DNA of 35,430 nt from Rhodobacteraceae bacterium REDSEA-S34_B6 (GCA_001627925.1 LUQC01000002.1:1-35430); one strand, 5' to 3'. Counted from the first letter of the stretch, positions 8,308-18,816 are shown. Notes: generated by a model not told the origin, from the letters alone. Numbers and translations: made by a program.

Positions 8308-9198
8308 TCAACTAACAAGAGTTACTTCGGAGGCCAGTTCACGCATTTGCATCTGAAGTTTCTCAAAAGCACGCACCTCGATCTGTCTTATTCGTTCCTT
8401 ACTTACACCATATTCAGAACTAAGCTCTTCCAAAGTAGAAGGTGTATCCTGCAATCTGCGCTTATGCAAGATATCCTGTTCTCGATCATTGAGAAAACTC
8501 ATTGCCTTTCTCAATAAATCCAAGCGAAATTCAACCTCATCTTTATTCTCGAAGTCTGCAGCATGATCCGCCGATTCATCTTCCAACCAGTCCTGCCACT
8601 CCATTGATCCATCGCCATCAGAGGAAACGACAGCGTTAAGCGAGGCATCTCCACCACTTAATCTACGGTTCATAGAAACTACTTCATCCTCTGACACACC
8701 CAAATCAGTAGCAATCTTTTTTACATTATCTGGATGCAAATCGCCCTCGTCTAACGCACCTATTCTTGCTTTTGCTTTTCGTAGATTAAAAAACAGTTTT
8801 TTCTGAGCGCTCGTAGTGCCCATTTTAACTAATGACCAACTACGAAGAATGTATTCTTGAATGCTTGCCCTAATCCACCACATTGCATAGGTCGCAAGCC
8901 TAAAACCTTTTTCTGGATCAAAACGCTTTACTGCCTGCATCAATCCGACGTTTGCCTCAGAAATTACCTCAGCTTGAGGCAAACCATAACCGCGATAGCC
9001 CATAGCAATTTTAGCTGCTAAACGTAAATGTGACGTTACTAACTTGTGAGCTGCTTCTGGGTCTTGTTCATCCGCCCATCGTCGTGCAAGCATATATTCT
9101 TCTTCCGGCTCCAGCATTGGAAATTTGCGTATTTCCTGTAGATAACGGCTGAGTCCAGCTTCAGGACTCGGAGCGGGTAAATTTGCATAGTTCGTCAT
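8308..9198 (-). CDS. rpoH: RNA polymerase heat-shock sigma factor RpoH (sigma-32)
   Basis: A protein of 296 residues with sigma-70 regions 2 and 4. Region 2 holds GYGLPQAEVISEANVGLMQAVKRFD and the ATYAMWWIR segment (102-110). The RpoH box QKKLFFNLRK is at 132-141, which separates RpoH from other group sigma factors. Region 4 near 255-285 has the helix-turn-helix (TLEELSSEYGVSKERIRQIE). AAAGGA lies eight bases before ATG 9198. A CTTGAA-N17-CTACAT element upstream suggests control by a heat-shock sigma itself. Directs transcription of chaperone and protease genes. Confidence 0.95.
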   Translation of the reverse strand: MTNYANLPAPSPEAGLSRYLQEIRKFPMLEPEEEYMLARRWADEQDPEAAHKLVTSHLRLAAKIAMGYRGYGLPQAEVISEANVGLMQAVKRFDPEKGFRLATYAMWWIRASIQEYILRSWSLVKMGTTSAQKKLFFNLRKAKARIGALDEGDLHPDNVKKIATDLGVSEDEVVSMNRRLSGGDASLNAVVSSDGDGSMEWQDWLEDESADHAADFENKDEVEFRLDLLRKAMSFLNDREQDILHKRRLQDTPSTLEELSSEYGVSKERIRQIEVRAFEKLQMQMRELASEVTLVS

Positions 9199-9220
9199 TT
9201 ATAATCCTTTGTTGGCGTTT

Positions 9221-9249
9221 ATGTAGTAACACAAACTTATCTTTTCAAG
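9221..9249 (-). promoter_or_regulatory. Candidate heat-shock-type promoter of rpoH
   Basis: Minus strand CTTGAA (9249-9244), a 17-base spacer, then CTACAT (9226-9221), ending 22 bases before the rpoH start codon. CTTGAA with a CYATAT-like -10 resembles alphaproteobacterial RpoH promoters, and the spacer is in range. Read as sigma-70 it would be TTGAAA with a poorer -10. Confidence 0.42.
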
Positions 9250-9316
9250 TTTATCTACCATCAAAAAGGTAACCTGAGTGAAATCTGCAACGAGCTAATT
9301 ACTTTAAAAGGAAAAC

Positions 9317-10339
9317 TTAACTCAACTTTTTAATAAGGTCACCCATATCATCAGGCAAGGGGGCTTCAAAATGTAAAGTCTCGTTTGATTTTGGGTGAAC
9401 AAAGCCCAAACTCGCCGCATGTAAAGCTTGCCGAGGAAAAGATATAATTTCCTGAACAATATGCTCGGAAAAAGATTTTGAGGGAATTTTTCTACGCCCA
9501 CCATACAATGGGTCTCCGACTAAACTATGACCAACATGAGCTAAATGGACACGGATCTGATGGGTCCTCCCTGTTTCCAAGCGACATTCTATCAAAGCCA
9601 AACTAGACAGGGACCCATAATTTTCGAGAACTCGTACTCTGGTAATTGCGTGACGCCCTGCACCAAATAGGACTGCCTGTTTCTGCCTGTTCGTCCTGTG
9701 TCGAGCTAAATTAGTAGTAACTTTCAAAATATTACCAGCCTCGAAACTGACACCCTTAACACCCCTCAGTCGGGGATCATTGGCATCTGGTACTCCAAAA
9801 CATAAAGCCTGATAACTCCTTTCAACAGAATGATTTTCAAATTGCCTTGCAAGAAATTGGTGAGCGAAGTCTGATTTTGCGGACACTAATAAGCCGCTTG
9901 TATCTTTATCAATTCGATGCACAATTCCAGGCCTTTTACTGCCACCCACCCCAGACAAAGTATCTCCACAATGATGGAGCAATGCGTTAACTAAAGTCTT
10001 GTTAGGAGAGCCAGGCGCTGGATGAACAACCATTCCTACGGGTTTATTGACAACGATAAGATAGTCATCCTCGTAAACGATATTCAAAGGGATATTCTCA
10101 GGAAAATTATCAATATCTTTGATTTCAGGAATCATTATTTCCACTAACTGCCCTTCAGATACTGATGCATCAATATGGGTTGCAACTGATCCGTCTACGC
10201 GCACCACGCCTTGCTCGATTAGTTTGCGAAGTCGAGATCGTGATAAACTAGCGGAAACTGGCGCATCACGCGAAAGAGCTTTATCAAGACGCTTAGGAGG
10301 ATTCGCAGTGACAAAGAAGGATAAGATAGAAGACGACAA
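9317..10339 (-). CDS. rluD: 23S rRNA pseudouridine synthase RluD
   Basis: A protein of 340 residues. The N-terminal S4 RNA-binding domain (about 33-60, SRSRLRKLIEQGVVRVDG) precedes an RluA-type catalytic domain with HRIDKDTSGL, catalytic Asp144. A second family block is GRTHQIRVHLAH. RluD modifies uridines in helix 69 of 23S rRNA and matters for subunit assembly. The start is TTG 10339 with GAGGG six bases upstream; no ATG or GTG lies nearby in frame. Its first 32 bases overlap the start of the divergent membrane-protein gene. Paralogue RluC cannot be fully excluded, but the layout fits RluD. Confidence 0.85.
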   Translation of the reverse strand: MSSSILSFFVTANPPKRLDKALSRDAPVSASLSRSRLRKLIEQGVVRVDGSVATHIDASVSEGQLVEIMIPEIKDIDNFPENIPLNIVYEDDYLIVVNKPVGMVVHPAPGSPNKTLVNALLHHCGDTLSGVGGSKRPGIVHRIDKDTSGLLVSAKSDFAHQFLARQFENHSVERSYQALCFGVPDANDPRLRGVKGVSFEAGNILKVTTNLARHRTNRQKQAVLFGAGRHAITRVRVLENYGSLSSLALIECRLETGRTHQIRVHLAHVGHSLVGDPLYGGRRKIPSKSFSEHIVQEIISFPRQALHAASLGFVHPKSNETLHFEAPLPDDMGDLIKKLS

Positions 10340-10643
10340 AATTGTCCCTCAAGCAGAAATTATAATACCGCCCAGTATAAAGTTGTTAAAGCTGCTTGTC
10401 ACCGTGTTAGCGTGTGTAATGATAATCGGATTTATTATCATAGTATCTCTTTTTGTTTTAAACTTTCAGAAAAGTCATGTTCCAATTCCGGTCACACTAG
10501 AATTACAAAACGGAGTTAAGCCAATAGCCTATACACAAACAAAAGACTGGTACGCAATAGTTACAGATGAACATGAAATCTTAATTTATGACAATTCTGG
10601 AAATCGAATCCAAAAAATCAAAGTAAATTACAACTCTCCTTAA
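10308..10643 (+). CDS. Small membrane protein, DUF6476-like
   Basis: A protein of 111 residues: a charged N-terminus, one hydrophobic segment (about 27-53, [17 protein letters not shown] and on), then a soluble C-terminal part with a YDNSGNRI turn. The open frame extends upstream, but that part is only the antisense of rluD. GTG 10308 has a strong AGGAGG seven bases before it and is taken as the start. The position divergent to rluD fits a family I recall as DUF6476; that name is from memory. The stop overlaps the thyX stop by four bases. Function unknown. Confidence 0.68.
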   Translation: MTKKDKIEDDKIVPQAEIIIPPSIKLLKLLVTVLACVMIIGFIIIVSLFVLNFQKSHVPIPVTLELQNGVKPIAYTQTKDWYAIVTDEHEILIYDNSGNRIQKIKVNYNSP

Positions 10644-11548
10644 TCTACAAAAAGAGTTTTAAATTCCTGCCACTCTCCTTTGCTCATCCCCGAGCTCTGC
10701 ATATCTACATTTTCACCTTTGATCATTCGCCGCAAAACATTTACGGAGGTTTCAGAAAGTGTAGCTCCACCGAGTCTATAATCTTCAAAATCTCGGTAAG
10801 TATGCGGCACCCATTCTTTGACTAAATTACAAATTTCATCAGCATAGATCCTTATTTCATATTGTGCATGTGGATCAGCCCTAAGTCTCAAAAAATGAAG
10901 TAAATTATGCAAATCGACCTTCCAATACCATTGTGTGTAAATGTTGGCCGGCAGGTTCATACGCGCCAGTTCGCGTGCTAATCCCTGTTGTCCGTCTTGA
11001 GAGATCATTCTCTCATAATTATCATAGCACCTTGCACTGTCAGCTTTTAAAAGCTCTAGAACAGTTTGGGCCTCTTCATCTTTTAAGGTTTCACCCCGCC
11101 CCTGATTATTTACAACGGATTGCGCTGCAATATGCTCAGGGCTTGGTATATAAAACTCTCTATCTAATATTGAGTATCGTGCTGAATATTCATTAACATT
11201 TGCAGTTCGATGTCGGATCCATTGTCGCGCCACAAAAACCGGCAGTTTGACATGTAATTTTATCTCACACATTTCAAATGGCGTTGAATGCCAATGACGC
11301 ATTAAATACCTTATAAGCCCTTCATCGTTCTGGACTGACTTAGTACCCTTCCCATAACTAACCCTAGCGGCTTGGCATATTGCACTATCATCTCCCATAT
11401 AATCGACAACCCGTACGAACCCATGATCAAGAACCTGAAAAGCTGTATATAGTTTCTCTTCCATACCAGCACTTACAACCCTGCGCGTTTTAGCTAACTG
11501 CTCGCGTTGGGCGCTTATTTCTTCCGTCTGTTCGGGCGATAGCGGCAT
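10640..11548 (-). CDS. thyX: Flavin-dependent thymidylate synthase ThyX
   Basis: A protein of 302 residues. The ThyX motif [15 protein letters not shown] is at 112-126, matching RHRxxSxNExSxRY-type consensus sequences with Ala in place of the first Ser. The enzyme methylates dUMP to dTMP using methylenetetrahydrofolate and FAD/NADPH and, unlike ThyA, releases tetrahydrofolate, so no linked dihydrofolate reductase is needed. AGGA lies seven bases before ATG 11548. It is longer than the smallest ThyX proteins (about 220-250) because of an N-terminal extension common in alphaproteobacteria. No thyA is seen in the window. Confidence 0.95.
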   Translation of the reverse strand: MPLSPEQTEEISAQREQLAKTRRVVSAGMEEKLYTAFQVLDHGFVRVVDYMGDDSAICQAARVSYGKGTKSVQNDEGLIRYLMRHWHSTPFEMCEIKLHVKLPVFVARQWIRHRTANVNEYSARYSILDREFYIPSPEHIAAQSVVNNQGRGETLKDEEAQTVLELLKADSARCYDNYERMISQDGQQGLARELARMNLPANIYTQWYWKVDLHNLLHFLRLRADPHAQYEIRIYADEICNLVKEWVPHTYRDFEDYRLGGATLSETSVNVLRRMIKGENVDMQSSGMSKGEWQEFKTLFVD

Positions 11549-11706
11549 TTTGAAGTCCTTTATTGAATCACTTAACTCTTACTATATCTAGAGAATGGCC
11601 GTGAATAAACCACAACATGAAGAAACGTTTTAAGTAAATTCTAAATTTGGCTTCAATTAACTATTTATCCCTCCTAGACACTATGCCTTAAATTGAAATA
11701 CCATGA

Positions 11707-12183
11707 ATGGCAGGCGAGGTTACTACCATAAATTTAAAAGAATTGGAAAAAAAATTGGAAATTAAATATCTACATACGATGGTAAGAGTAAAAGATCTCG
11801 AAAAATCGATTGCTTTCTACAACTTACTGGGACTCAAAGAAATAAAAAGAAATGAAATTGAGATGGGACGATTTACGCTTGTCTTTCTTGCACCCGACGG
11901 GCAACACGAATGTCCACTAGAATTGACGTTTAATTGGGATGGTGATGATAAACTTCCCTCTGACAGCAGACATTTTGGTCATTTAGCTTATGAGGTAAAA
12001 AATATCTATCAAACCTGTCTGCACCTTCAGGAAAATGGCATAGTAATCAATCGACCCCCACGTGATGGACGAATGGCATTCGTGCGGTCGCCAGATAATA
12101 TCTCAATTGAACTACTACAATGTGGTGAAGCCTTGGAACCTAGTGAACCATGGACTTCTATGCCAAATATTGGCCACTGGTAG
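11707..12183 (+). CDS. gloA: Lactoylglutathione lyase (glyoxalase I)
   Basis: A protein of 158 residues in the VOC superfamily. All four expected metal ligands are visible: His23 (YLHTMVRV), Glu72 (LELTFNW), His92 (FGHLAYE) and Glu135 (SIELLQCG). It converts the methylglyoxal-glutathione hemithioacetal to S-lactoylglutathione. ATG 11707 lacks a clear ribosome-binding site and adds an unusual 18-residue leader before the domain; TTG codons at 11743 or 11755 are alternative starts. It faces sdhE convergently across 44 bases. Confidence 0.85.
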   Translation: MAGEVTTINLKELEKKLEIKYLHTMVRVKDLEKSIAFYNLLGLKEIKRNEIEMGRFTLVFLAPDGQHECPLELTFNWDGDDKLPSDSRHFGHLAYEVKNIYQTCLHLQENGIVINRPPRDGRMAFVRSPDNISIELLQCGEALEPSEPWTSMPNIGHW

Positions 12184-12212
12184 ACTTTAATTATATTTGT
12201 TTAAGTAAAACG

Positions 12213-12243
12213 AACTAGAAACTGAACCTAGTTGAATTTTTTT
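12213..12243 (+). terminator. Weak terminator-like hairpin after gloA
   Basis: AACTAG (12213-12218) and CTAGTT (12228-12233) pair around a 9-base loop, followed after three bases by a run of seven T (12237-12243). The stem is short and A/T-rich and overlaps the end of sdhE on the other strand, so support is modest. Confidence 0.3.
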
Positions 12244-12500
12244 GTCTTTAGAACATCTCGTATCTCGGAGATAATCGCTCTATACTTTTTTTTCGGGATC
12301 GCTTGCCCTGAGCACCAGCTATACAGATCCTGGTCGTTTTCAAACAGAAGATCAGAGTATAGATCCAACTTAACTCCAGGCATCTTTTCTAGACAAACTT
12401 CGCTGTAGTATGAGAGTATAACGTCCATCTCCTTAATACCACGCCTCATTGACCGCATTTTGAGTTTTTTGATTTTGTTCTCTCTTCCATCTGACATCAT
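12228..12500 (-). CDS. sdhE: FAD assembly factor SdhE (succinate dehydrogenase assembly factor 2)
   Basis: A protein of 90 residues of SdhE/DUF339 size. The family RGxxE motif is seen as RRGIKEMD, followed by the expected DLLFENDQDLYSWCSG stretch. SdhE helps attach FAD covalently to the flavoprotein subunit of succinate dehydrogenase. Two ATG codons occur in tandem (12500 and 12497): the first forms an ATGA overlap with the regulator stop, but AAAGGA is better spaced for the second. Co-translated with the XRE gene. The succinate dehydrogenase genes are not in the window. Confidence 0.8.
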   Translation of the reverse strand: MMSDGRENKIKKLKMRSMRRGIKEMDVILSYYSEVCLEKMPGVKLDLYSDLLFENDQDLYSWCSGQAIPKKKYRAIISEIRDVLKTKKFN

Positions 12501-12886
12501 ATGTCCTTTAATCTCGACCTTAATTGTTTTTCAAGCTTCGCCAACTTATCTGCGGATGATAGTAGCCCAGTCTGAACCGCTCTTATTTCAAATAGTATAT
12601 CATTGATTTCTGGGGGAACCTGATTTTCTCTATCTGAATGTTCAACTCCATCACCCTCACCATGCAAGAGCCACATAACAGACACACCAAGCAAACCAGC
12701 TAGCATAGACAATCTATTAGCCCGTGGCTCACTTATATCTTGCTCCCATGATTTAAGCGTTACCAATTTTATCCCAAGTCGTTTAGCAACCAGTTTTTGA
12801 GTCATGCCAGATTTTTCAATGGCGGCGGATAGCCGATCACCAAAAGTGGCAGTCTCAGGTCCGTACCAATCCAGATCATCAATCAT
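12497..12886 (-). CDS. XRE-family helix-turn-helix regulator
   Basis: A protein of 129 residues. A Cro/C1-type helix-turn-helix spans about 15-70 (FGDRLSAAIEKSGMTQ, then RLGIKLVTLKSWEQDISEPR), followed by a polar linker and a C-terminal helix that may oligomerise. The frame opens at TTG 12898, but ATG 12886 has GGAG six bases upstream and is preferred. It overlaps sdhE, so it may act locally or be a housekeeping regulator; targets are unknown. It is divergent from the broken aminotransferase gene, which starts 76 bases away. Confidence 0.82.
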   Translation of the reverse strand: MIDDLDWYGPETATFGDRLSAAIEKSGMTQKLVAKRLGIKLVTLKSWEQDISEPRANRLSMLAGLLGVSVMWLLHGEGDGVEHSDRENQVPPEINDILFEIRAVQTGLLSSADKLAKLEKQLRSRLKDI

Positions 12887-12906
12887 GACATGCTCCAATT
12901 ATTTCC

Positions 12907-12935
12907 TTGAATGGTTATTCGCGGGAGCATAAGAC
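12907..12935 (+). promoter_or_regulatory. Candidate promoter of the aminotransferase locus
   Basis: TTGAAT (12907-12912), a 17-base spacer and TAAGAC (12930-12935) lie 28 bases before ATG 12963. Fair sigma-70 resemblance only; the region also serves the divergent XRE gene. Confidence 0.3.
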
Positions 12936-12962
12936 ACATAGATATCAAACTCAAATAGGTAT

Positions 12963-14064
<1,102 letters not shown>

Positions 14065-14073
14065 TCTATAATA

Positions 14074-15435
14074 CTATAGCGTCACCTTACGATCCGAATT
14101 AACCAGAACAATAAACCGGACCCCGAGCAAGGCTGCTGCAAACCCCAAGCCTGTGCCTAGTCCAGCCCATATACCTAAGGAGCCCCAATAAATTATAAAT
14201 GCAAAAAAATATGCTGATGGAATACCTACCAACCAATAACTCAAGATTGTAATCAACATGGGCACCGTGGTATCCTGTATACCTCTTAGCAATCCTAAAG
14301 CCATTGCTTGACCACCGTCTACAAATTGAAAAAGTGCCGCAGCAATCAGTAGTAGTGCACCGATATAAATTATCTGGTCTCGAGCTGGATCATCTATATC
14401 AACATAAAATGACACAAGCATGTCCCCAAATATAATCAGAAAAATCATTGCAATAAAAGAAAAAAGCACCGAACAGGACGCGGCAACTTTAGCTCCTTTT
14501 TTTAAATATTCTAAATTTTTAACTCCCCAAGCATTGCCAGCTCTGATTGTAGATGCCTCTGCCAACCCTAAATGGATCATAAACATAACAGATGCTATTT
14601 GAAGTGCTATGCCATGAGCCGCAAGCGTTACTGCTCCAAACCAGCCCATCATTATTGATGAGGCAGTGAACAAACCAGCCTCAGCGACAATGCTTGTACC
14701 AATTGGCAATCCTAGTTTTGCAACCTTGAGGAACGCAACTTTGTCAAAATTAAAAAACCTTACCAATAGCTTATATTCAGGTAATTTCCAAAGTGCATAC
14801 GCAGTGATCAAAAGTGCGGTAATAATTTGGACTATTACAGAAGAAATAGCGGCTCCGGAAACTCCTAATTCGGGAAAGCCTAACTTTCCAAAGATTAAAA
14901 GATAATTGAGGGGTATGTTTAAAAGCACAGTAGTTAATGTAATAATCAGCGTCACCTTGGTAAGGTGCAAGCCGGACAAGAAAAACCGGAAGACCATAGC
15001 CCATAGAGCAGGTATCAATCCAAACCCCACAATACGAGTATAATTTTCAGCATAGCCAGATATATCACTCGCTTGTCCAAGAAAAATTAGGATGGGCCCT
15101 GCATTGAAAAATAATGGTAGAATTAAAATTGCATATAGTAGCGATAACCATAACCCCATACGCATGTATCGTCTGGCAAGGGTTATCTCGCCTGCACTTG
15201 AAGTCGAGGCAACAAGAGGCTGAACTGCAAAAGAAAATCCAGCACCAAACAAAAAGAAAACAAAAAAGTAAGCATTCCCAAGGACTAGCGCAGCCAGAGC
15301 AGGTATCGAGTACCAACCCATCATTACAGTATCCGTGATACCAAGTGCTACATTAGCCAGATGTGTGCCAATAAGAGGTATAGCTAATTTAACAAGATTT
15401 TTCCCACTTGCACGGAAAGTCTGTTCATTCTCCAT
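14074..15435 (-). CDS. MATE family multidrug/metabolite exporter
   Basis: A protein of 453 residues, the MATE length, with about twelve hydrophobic segments in two homologous halves. The opening LVKLAIPLIGTHLANVALGITDTVMMGWY is typical of the NorM/DinF branch, and the second half repeats with LGLPIGTSIVAEAGLFT. These inner-membrane antiporters exchange Na+ or H+ for cationic drugs or metabolites; the substrate cannot be told. Start ATG 15435. It ends nine bases from the aminotransferase remnant, convergently, and has a 203-base gap to parE that could hold both promoters. Confidence 0.9.
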   Translation of the reverse strand: MENEQTFRASGKNLVKLAIPLIGTHLANVALGITDTVMMGWYSIPALAALVLGNAYFFVFFLFGAGFSFAVQPLVASTSSAGEITLARRYMRMGLWLSLLYAILILPLFFNAGPILIFLGQASDISGYAENYTRIVGFGLIPALWAMVFRFFLSGLHLTKVTLIITLTTVLLNIPLNYLLIFGKLGFPELGVSGAAISSVIVQIITALLITAYALWKLPEYKLLVRFFNFDKVAFLKVAKLGLPIGTSIVAEAGLFTASSIMMGWFGAVTLAAHGIALQIASVMFMIHLGLAEASTIRAGNAWGVKNLEYLKKGAKVAASCSVLFSFIAMIFLIIFGDMLVSFYVDIDDPARDQIIYIGALLLIAAALFQFVDGGQAMALGLLRGIQDTTVPMLITILSYWLVGIPSAYFFAFIIYWGSLGIWAGLGTGLGFAAALLGVRFIVLVNSDRKVTL

Positions 15436-15638
15436 TAGAAATCCATGGCATTTGAACAGAGCTCTTTCAAGTCAATTATAAATTGAATGAGTTTATTTTG
15501 TGTTAAACATTAAAGCTCAGAGATGCATATTTTATAATTTACATGCATGAAGTCGATTTATTAAAATAGAAAAATTATTCTTACTCTTGTTTATTTAACT
15601 TTGCAGATTTAAAAAAGAGTAAAAAAGAGCAGCAGTAG

Positions 15639-17594
15639 ATGACTGACCTATTGTCAGACTTAGACAATCAAGATTACGATGCGTCTTCAATAGAAATTCT
15701 TGAAGGTTTAGAACCTGTGAGAAAACGCCCCGGGATGTACATAGGTGGTACAGACGAACGCGCCCTTCACCATATGGTTTCTGAAATTTTAGATAATTCT
15801 ATGGATGAGGCTGTAGCAGGTCACGCCAATCGCATCGAAGTGGAACTCAAAGAAAATTATGAAATCTCTATTAGAGATAATGGAAGAGGCGTTCCGATTG
15901 ATCCACATCCTAAATATCCTGACAAATCAGCACTGGAAGTAATTTTCTGCACATTACATGCTGGAGGAAAATTTTCGGGGAAAGCGTATCAAACTTCTGG
16001 AGGATTGCATGGCGTCGGTGCATCGGTTGTTAATGCACTCTCTAGTTCTATGGTAGTACAAGTAGCCCGCAATAAGGAACTTTATGAACAAAAATTCTCT
16101 CGAGGTATTGCGCTTGGTAATTTAGAGAAGATTGGAAACGCTTCGAATAGGCGAGGAACTTATGTAAGTTTTGTGCCTGACAACGAAATCTTTGGAAATC
16201 ATAAATTTAAACCCTCTCGACTTTTTAAATCAATTAGGTCGAAGGCATACTTATTTTCTGGTGTAGAAATAAGGTGGAAGTCAGAAATAAGTGATGGAGA
16301 AACACCAACCGATGCAACCTTCCATTTTCCTGGCGGCCTTTCAGATTTTTTAAACGAAACCCTGAATGGAGTTTCTACTTACGCCCATTCCCCTTTCGCT
16401 GGCACGGTTGATTTTTATGAAAAATTTCAAATTCCGGGTAAAGTTGAATGGGCCATAAATTGGACACCTGCGAGAGATGGTTTTGTTAAATCCTATTGCA
16501 ACACAGTCCCAACACCCGAAGGAGGTACACATGAAAGTGGCTTCTGGGCAGCTATCTTAAAAAGTATTAAAAGCTACGGTGAACGCATTAATAGTAAGAA
16601 ATCAAAAGATATTACGCGAGAAGACCTTACATTAGGCAGCTGTGCACTGGTGTCTTGCTTTATACAGGAACCTGAATTCGTTGGACAAACTAAAGACCGT
16701 CTTGCAACTGTGGAGGCTCAAAAATTAGTAGAGAGCTCAGTCCGGGACCATTTTGATAATTGGTTAGCATCTGATAGTAAGTCTGCAACTGCTATATTAG
16801 ATTTTCTTATCTTAAGGGCAGAAGAAAGACTACGAAGACGACAAGAGAAAGAAACAGCCAGAAAGTCAGCAACCAAAAGGCTTCGATTGCCAGGAAAACT
16901 CGTTGACTGCTCAGAAAGCACACGAGACGGTACTGAAATATTTATTGTTGAAGGAGATAGTGCCGGGGGTTCCGCAAAAATGGCAAGGGATAGAAAAACT
17001 CAAGCACTATTACCATTAAGAGGAAAAATTTTGAATGTCCTTGGTGCCGCAAGCTCAAAACTGGGAACTAATCAGGAGATTAATGACCTAACACAAGCAT
17101 TGGGTACGAGCTTGGGGTCAAAATTTAATATCGATGACCTCAGATATGACAAAGTAATAATAATGACAGATGCAGATGTGGACGGCGCACATATTGCATC
17201 TCTTTTGATGACATTCTTTTTCACACAAATGCGACCACTCATCGATCAAGGACACCTCTACCTGGCTTGCCCCCCACTTTTTCGTCTTACTCAAGGTTCA
17301 CACAGAGTGTATTGCAAAGATCAAATTGAGCGCGACAAATGGCTGTCCGAAGGCTTGGGTGGCAAAGGTAAAATAGAAGTCAGCCGCTTCAAAGGCTTGG
17401 GAGAAATGGATGCCAAGGATCTCAAGCAAACGACAATGGATCCAAAAAGTAGAAAGCTAATTCGGGTATCTATTGATGAGGAACAGCCGGGTGAAACTGT
17501 GGATCTAGTTGATAGGTTAATGGGAAAAAAACCTGAATTAAGATACCAATATATTCAAAGCAATGCTCGTTTTGTCAACGAACTGGATGTCTAG
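15639..17594 (+). CDS. parE: DNA topoisomerase IV subunit B
   Basis: A protein of 651 residues. The GHKL ATPase domain shows EILDNSMDEA (Asn53), DNGRGVP (80-86) and GGLHGVGASV (121-130). After the transducer, the TOPRIM domain has IVEGDSAGG and DADVDGAHI. Length and the short form without a GyrB-type insert, plus KFKGLGEMDAKDLKQTTMDP, favour ParE over GyrB. With ParC it decatenates daughter chromosomes; parC is not here. ATG 15639 has only AAGAG-like sequence upstream. The stop shares CTAG with the stop of the convergent dehydrogenase. Confidence 0.92.
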   Translation: MTDLLSDLDNQDYDASSIEILEGLEPVRKRPGMYIGGTDERALHHMVSEILDNSMDEAVAGHANRIEVELKENYEISIRDNGRGVPIDPHPKYPDKSALEVIFCTLHAGGKFSGKAYQTSGGLHGVGASVVNALSSSMVVQVARNKELYEQKFSRGIALGNLEKIGNASNRRGTYVSFVPDNEIFGNHKFKPSRLFKSIRSKAYLFSGVEIRWKSEISDGETPTDATFHFPGGLSDFLNETLNGVSTYAHSPFAGTVDFYEKFQIPGKVEWAINWTPARDGFVKSYCNTVPTPEGGTHESGFWAAILKSIKSYGERINSKKSKDITREDLTLGSCALVSCFIQEPEFVGQTKDRLATVEAQKLVESSVRDHFDNWLASDSKSATAILDFLILRAEERLRRRQEKETARKSATKRLRLPGKLVDCSESTRDGTEIFIVEGDSAGGSAKMARDRKTQALLPLRGKILNVLGAASSKLGTNQEINDLTQALGTSLGSKFNIDDLRYDKVIIMTDADVDGAHIASLLMTFFFTQMRPLIDQGHLYLACPPLFRLTQGSHRVYCKDQIERDKWLSEGLGGKGKIEVSRFKGLGEMDAKDLKQTTMDPKSRKLIRVSIDEEQPGETVDLVDRLMGKKPELRYQYIQSNARFVNELDV

Positions 17595-18583
17595 TCTTTC
17601 CACTTAAGTCCAGTGAGCTTTTCTAGCAAAACTAAAAGATCATCAGGCACCACAACAAATTCCTCTGCAACTTTGCCCTGACCCGGCAAACGTGTACCCT
17701 CATCTTTAGATACTGCCGTTTCTAAATCATTTAGAAGGTTTTTGAGAGCAGGAGCGTTGTGGGGATCAATCAAAATATAGTATTGTCCAAGGTTATGAGG
17801 ATCTCCATCTTTAGCTTTGAGGGGTTGCACAAATTGTGACGCCAAGCCTCCTGCAAGACCTGCGGCTAATACTTCTGCCATAAGCCCAAAACCCCATCCT
17901 TTATAACCACCGCTCGATACTAAAGAGCCTTCTAAAGCAGCCTCTGGGTCGGCTGTCGATTCACCATTCTTATCAAGGGCCCAACCAAAAGGTATTTTTT
18001 CACCAGCTGCTTTGGCCATTGTAATTTTGCCTAAGGCAACGGCCGTAGTAGATTGATCAAAATGAATTACAGTATTTCCTTTTCCGTCAGGCACCGAAAA
18101 TGCAATTGGATTTGTTCCAATAATGCGTGATTTACCACCCGGTGCGGCGACAATTGGGGAAGCATTAGTAAACCCAATACCAATCAGATTGCTCTTTGCA
18201 ATCTGTTCAGTAAAATACCCAAGTGATGTACAGGTGTGCGCATGCCCGATTGCTAAAGAACAGATGCCATTTTTCAATGCTGCTTCACGGGCTGGAACTA
18301 TGCCTCTTTGGAATGCTGGCTGGGCAAATCCAAACTTAGCATCAACGCGCACTATCCCCGCTTTTTCTTGAGAAACGATCGGCTCAATATCGCCCCTAAC
18401 CCTACCCGATTTAAGTTGAAGACAATAACTCTCCAAATAGTATAGACCACAAATCCTATTACCAACGCTCTCAGAGTTTGCGATTGCATCTGCCACCGCG
18501 TCTGCTATCCAGTCGAGTGCTCCAAATTTTACCAGAGTTGCTTTGGAAAGATTGAAAATATTCGTTACTGATAGTGTAGCCAT
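17591..18583 (-). CDS. Ldh-family NAD(P)H-dependent dehydrogenase (malate/sulfolactate type)
   Basis: A protein of 330 residues of the malate/L-lactate dehydrogenase family that lacks a Rossmann fold (YlbC/ComC type). Seen: a central SLAIGHAHTCTSLGYFTEQIA segment with the conserved His, GTNPIAFSVP, and a Gly-rich GGYKGWGFGLMAEVLA block. Members reduce 2-oxo acids such as oxaloacetate, sulfopyruvate or cyclic imino acids; the exact substrate is open. AAAGG lies seven bases before ATG 18583. Divergent from a class-V aminotransferase, so the two may act on related 2-oxo acid/amino acid pairs (inference). Confidence 0.82.
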   Translation of the reverse strand: MATLSVTNIFNLSKATLVKFGALDWIADAVADAIANSESVGNRICGLYYLESYCLQLKSGRVRGDIEPIVSQEKAGIVRVDAKFGFAQPAFQRGIVPAREAALKNGICSLAIGHAHTCTSLGYFTEQIAKSNLIGIGFTNASPIVAAPGGKSRIIGTNPIAFSVPDGKGNTVIHFDQSTTAVALGKITMAKAAGEKIPFGWALDKNGESTADPEAALEGSLVSSGGYKGWGFGLMAEVLAAGLAGGLASQFVQPLKAKDGDPHNLGQYYILIDPHNAPALKNLLNDLETAVSKDEGTRLPGQGKVAEEFVVVPDDLLVLLEKLTGLKWKD

Positions 18584-18816
18584 GTTTAGCCTTTAAGCAG
18601 CAATTTTAAATTTCTTCGTTGAAGTTAGTACTTATTTTTAAAATTTTGACGATAAAACAATTAAATAATTCGTACTAAGTTGTGGAGGGTAATGTGGCCG
18701 CCCGACGAAATTGTATCATTGAATTTTCATAAGAACAATCTTTTGATCAATGTTCATTCAAGCCCACTAATGGATCTTTGAAATTAAGATAAATCAAAGG
18801 AAAAATTAATATAGGA

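Noticed and set aside
10119-10307. N-terminal extension of the small membrane protein
   Set aside because: It is only the antisense of rluD; the strong AGGAGG points to GTG 10308.
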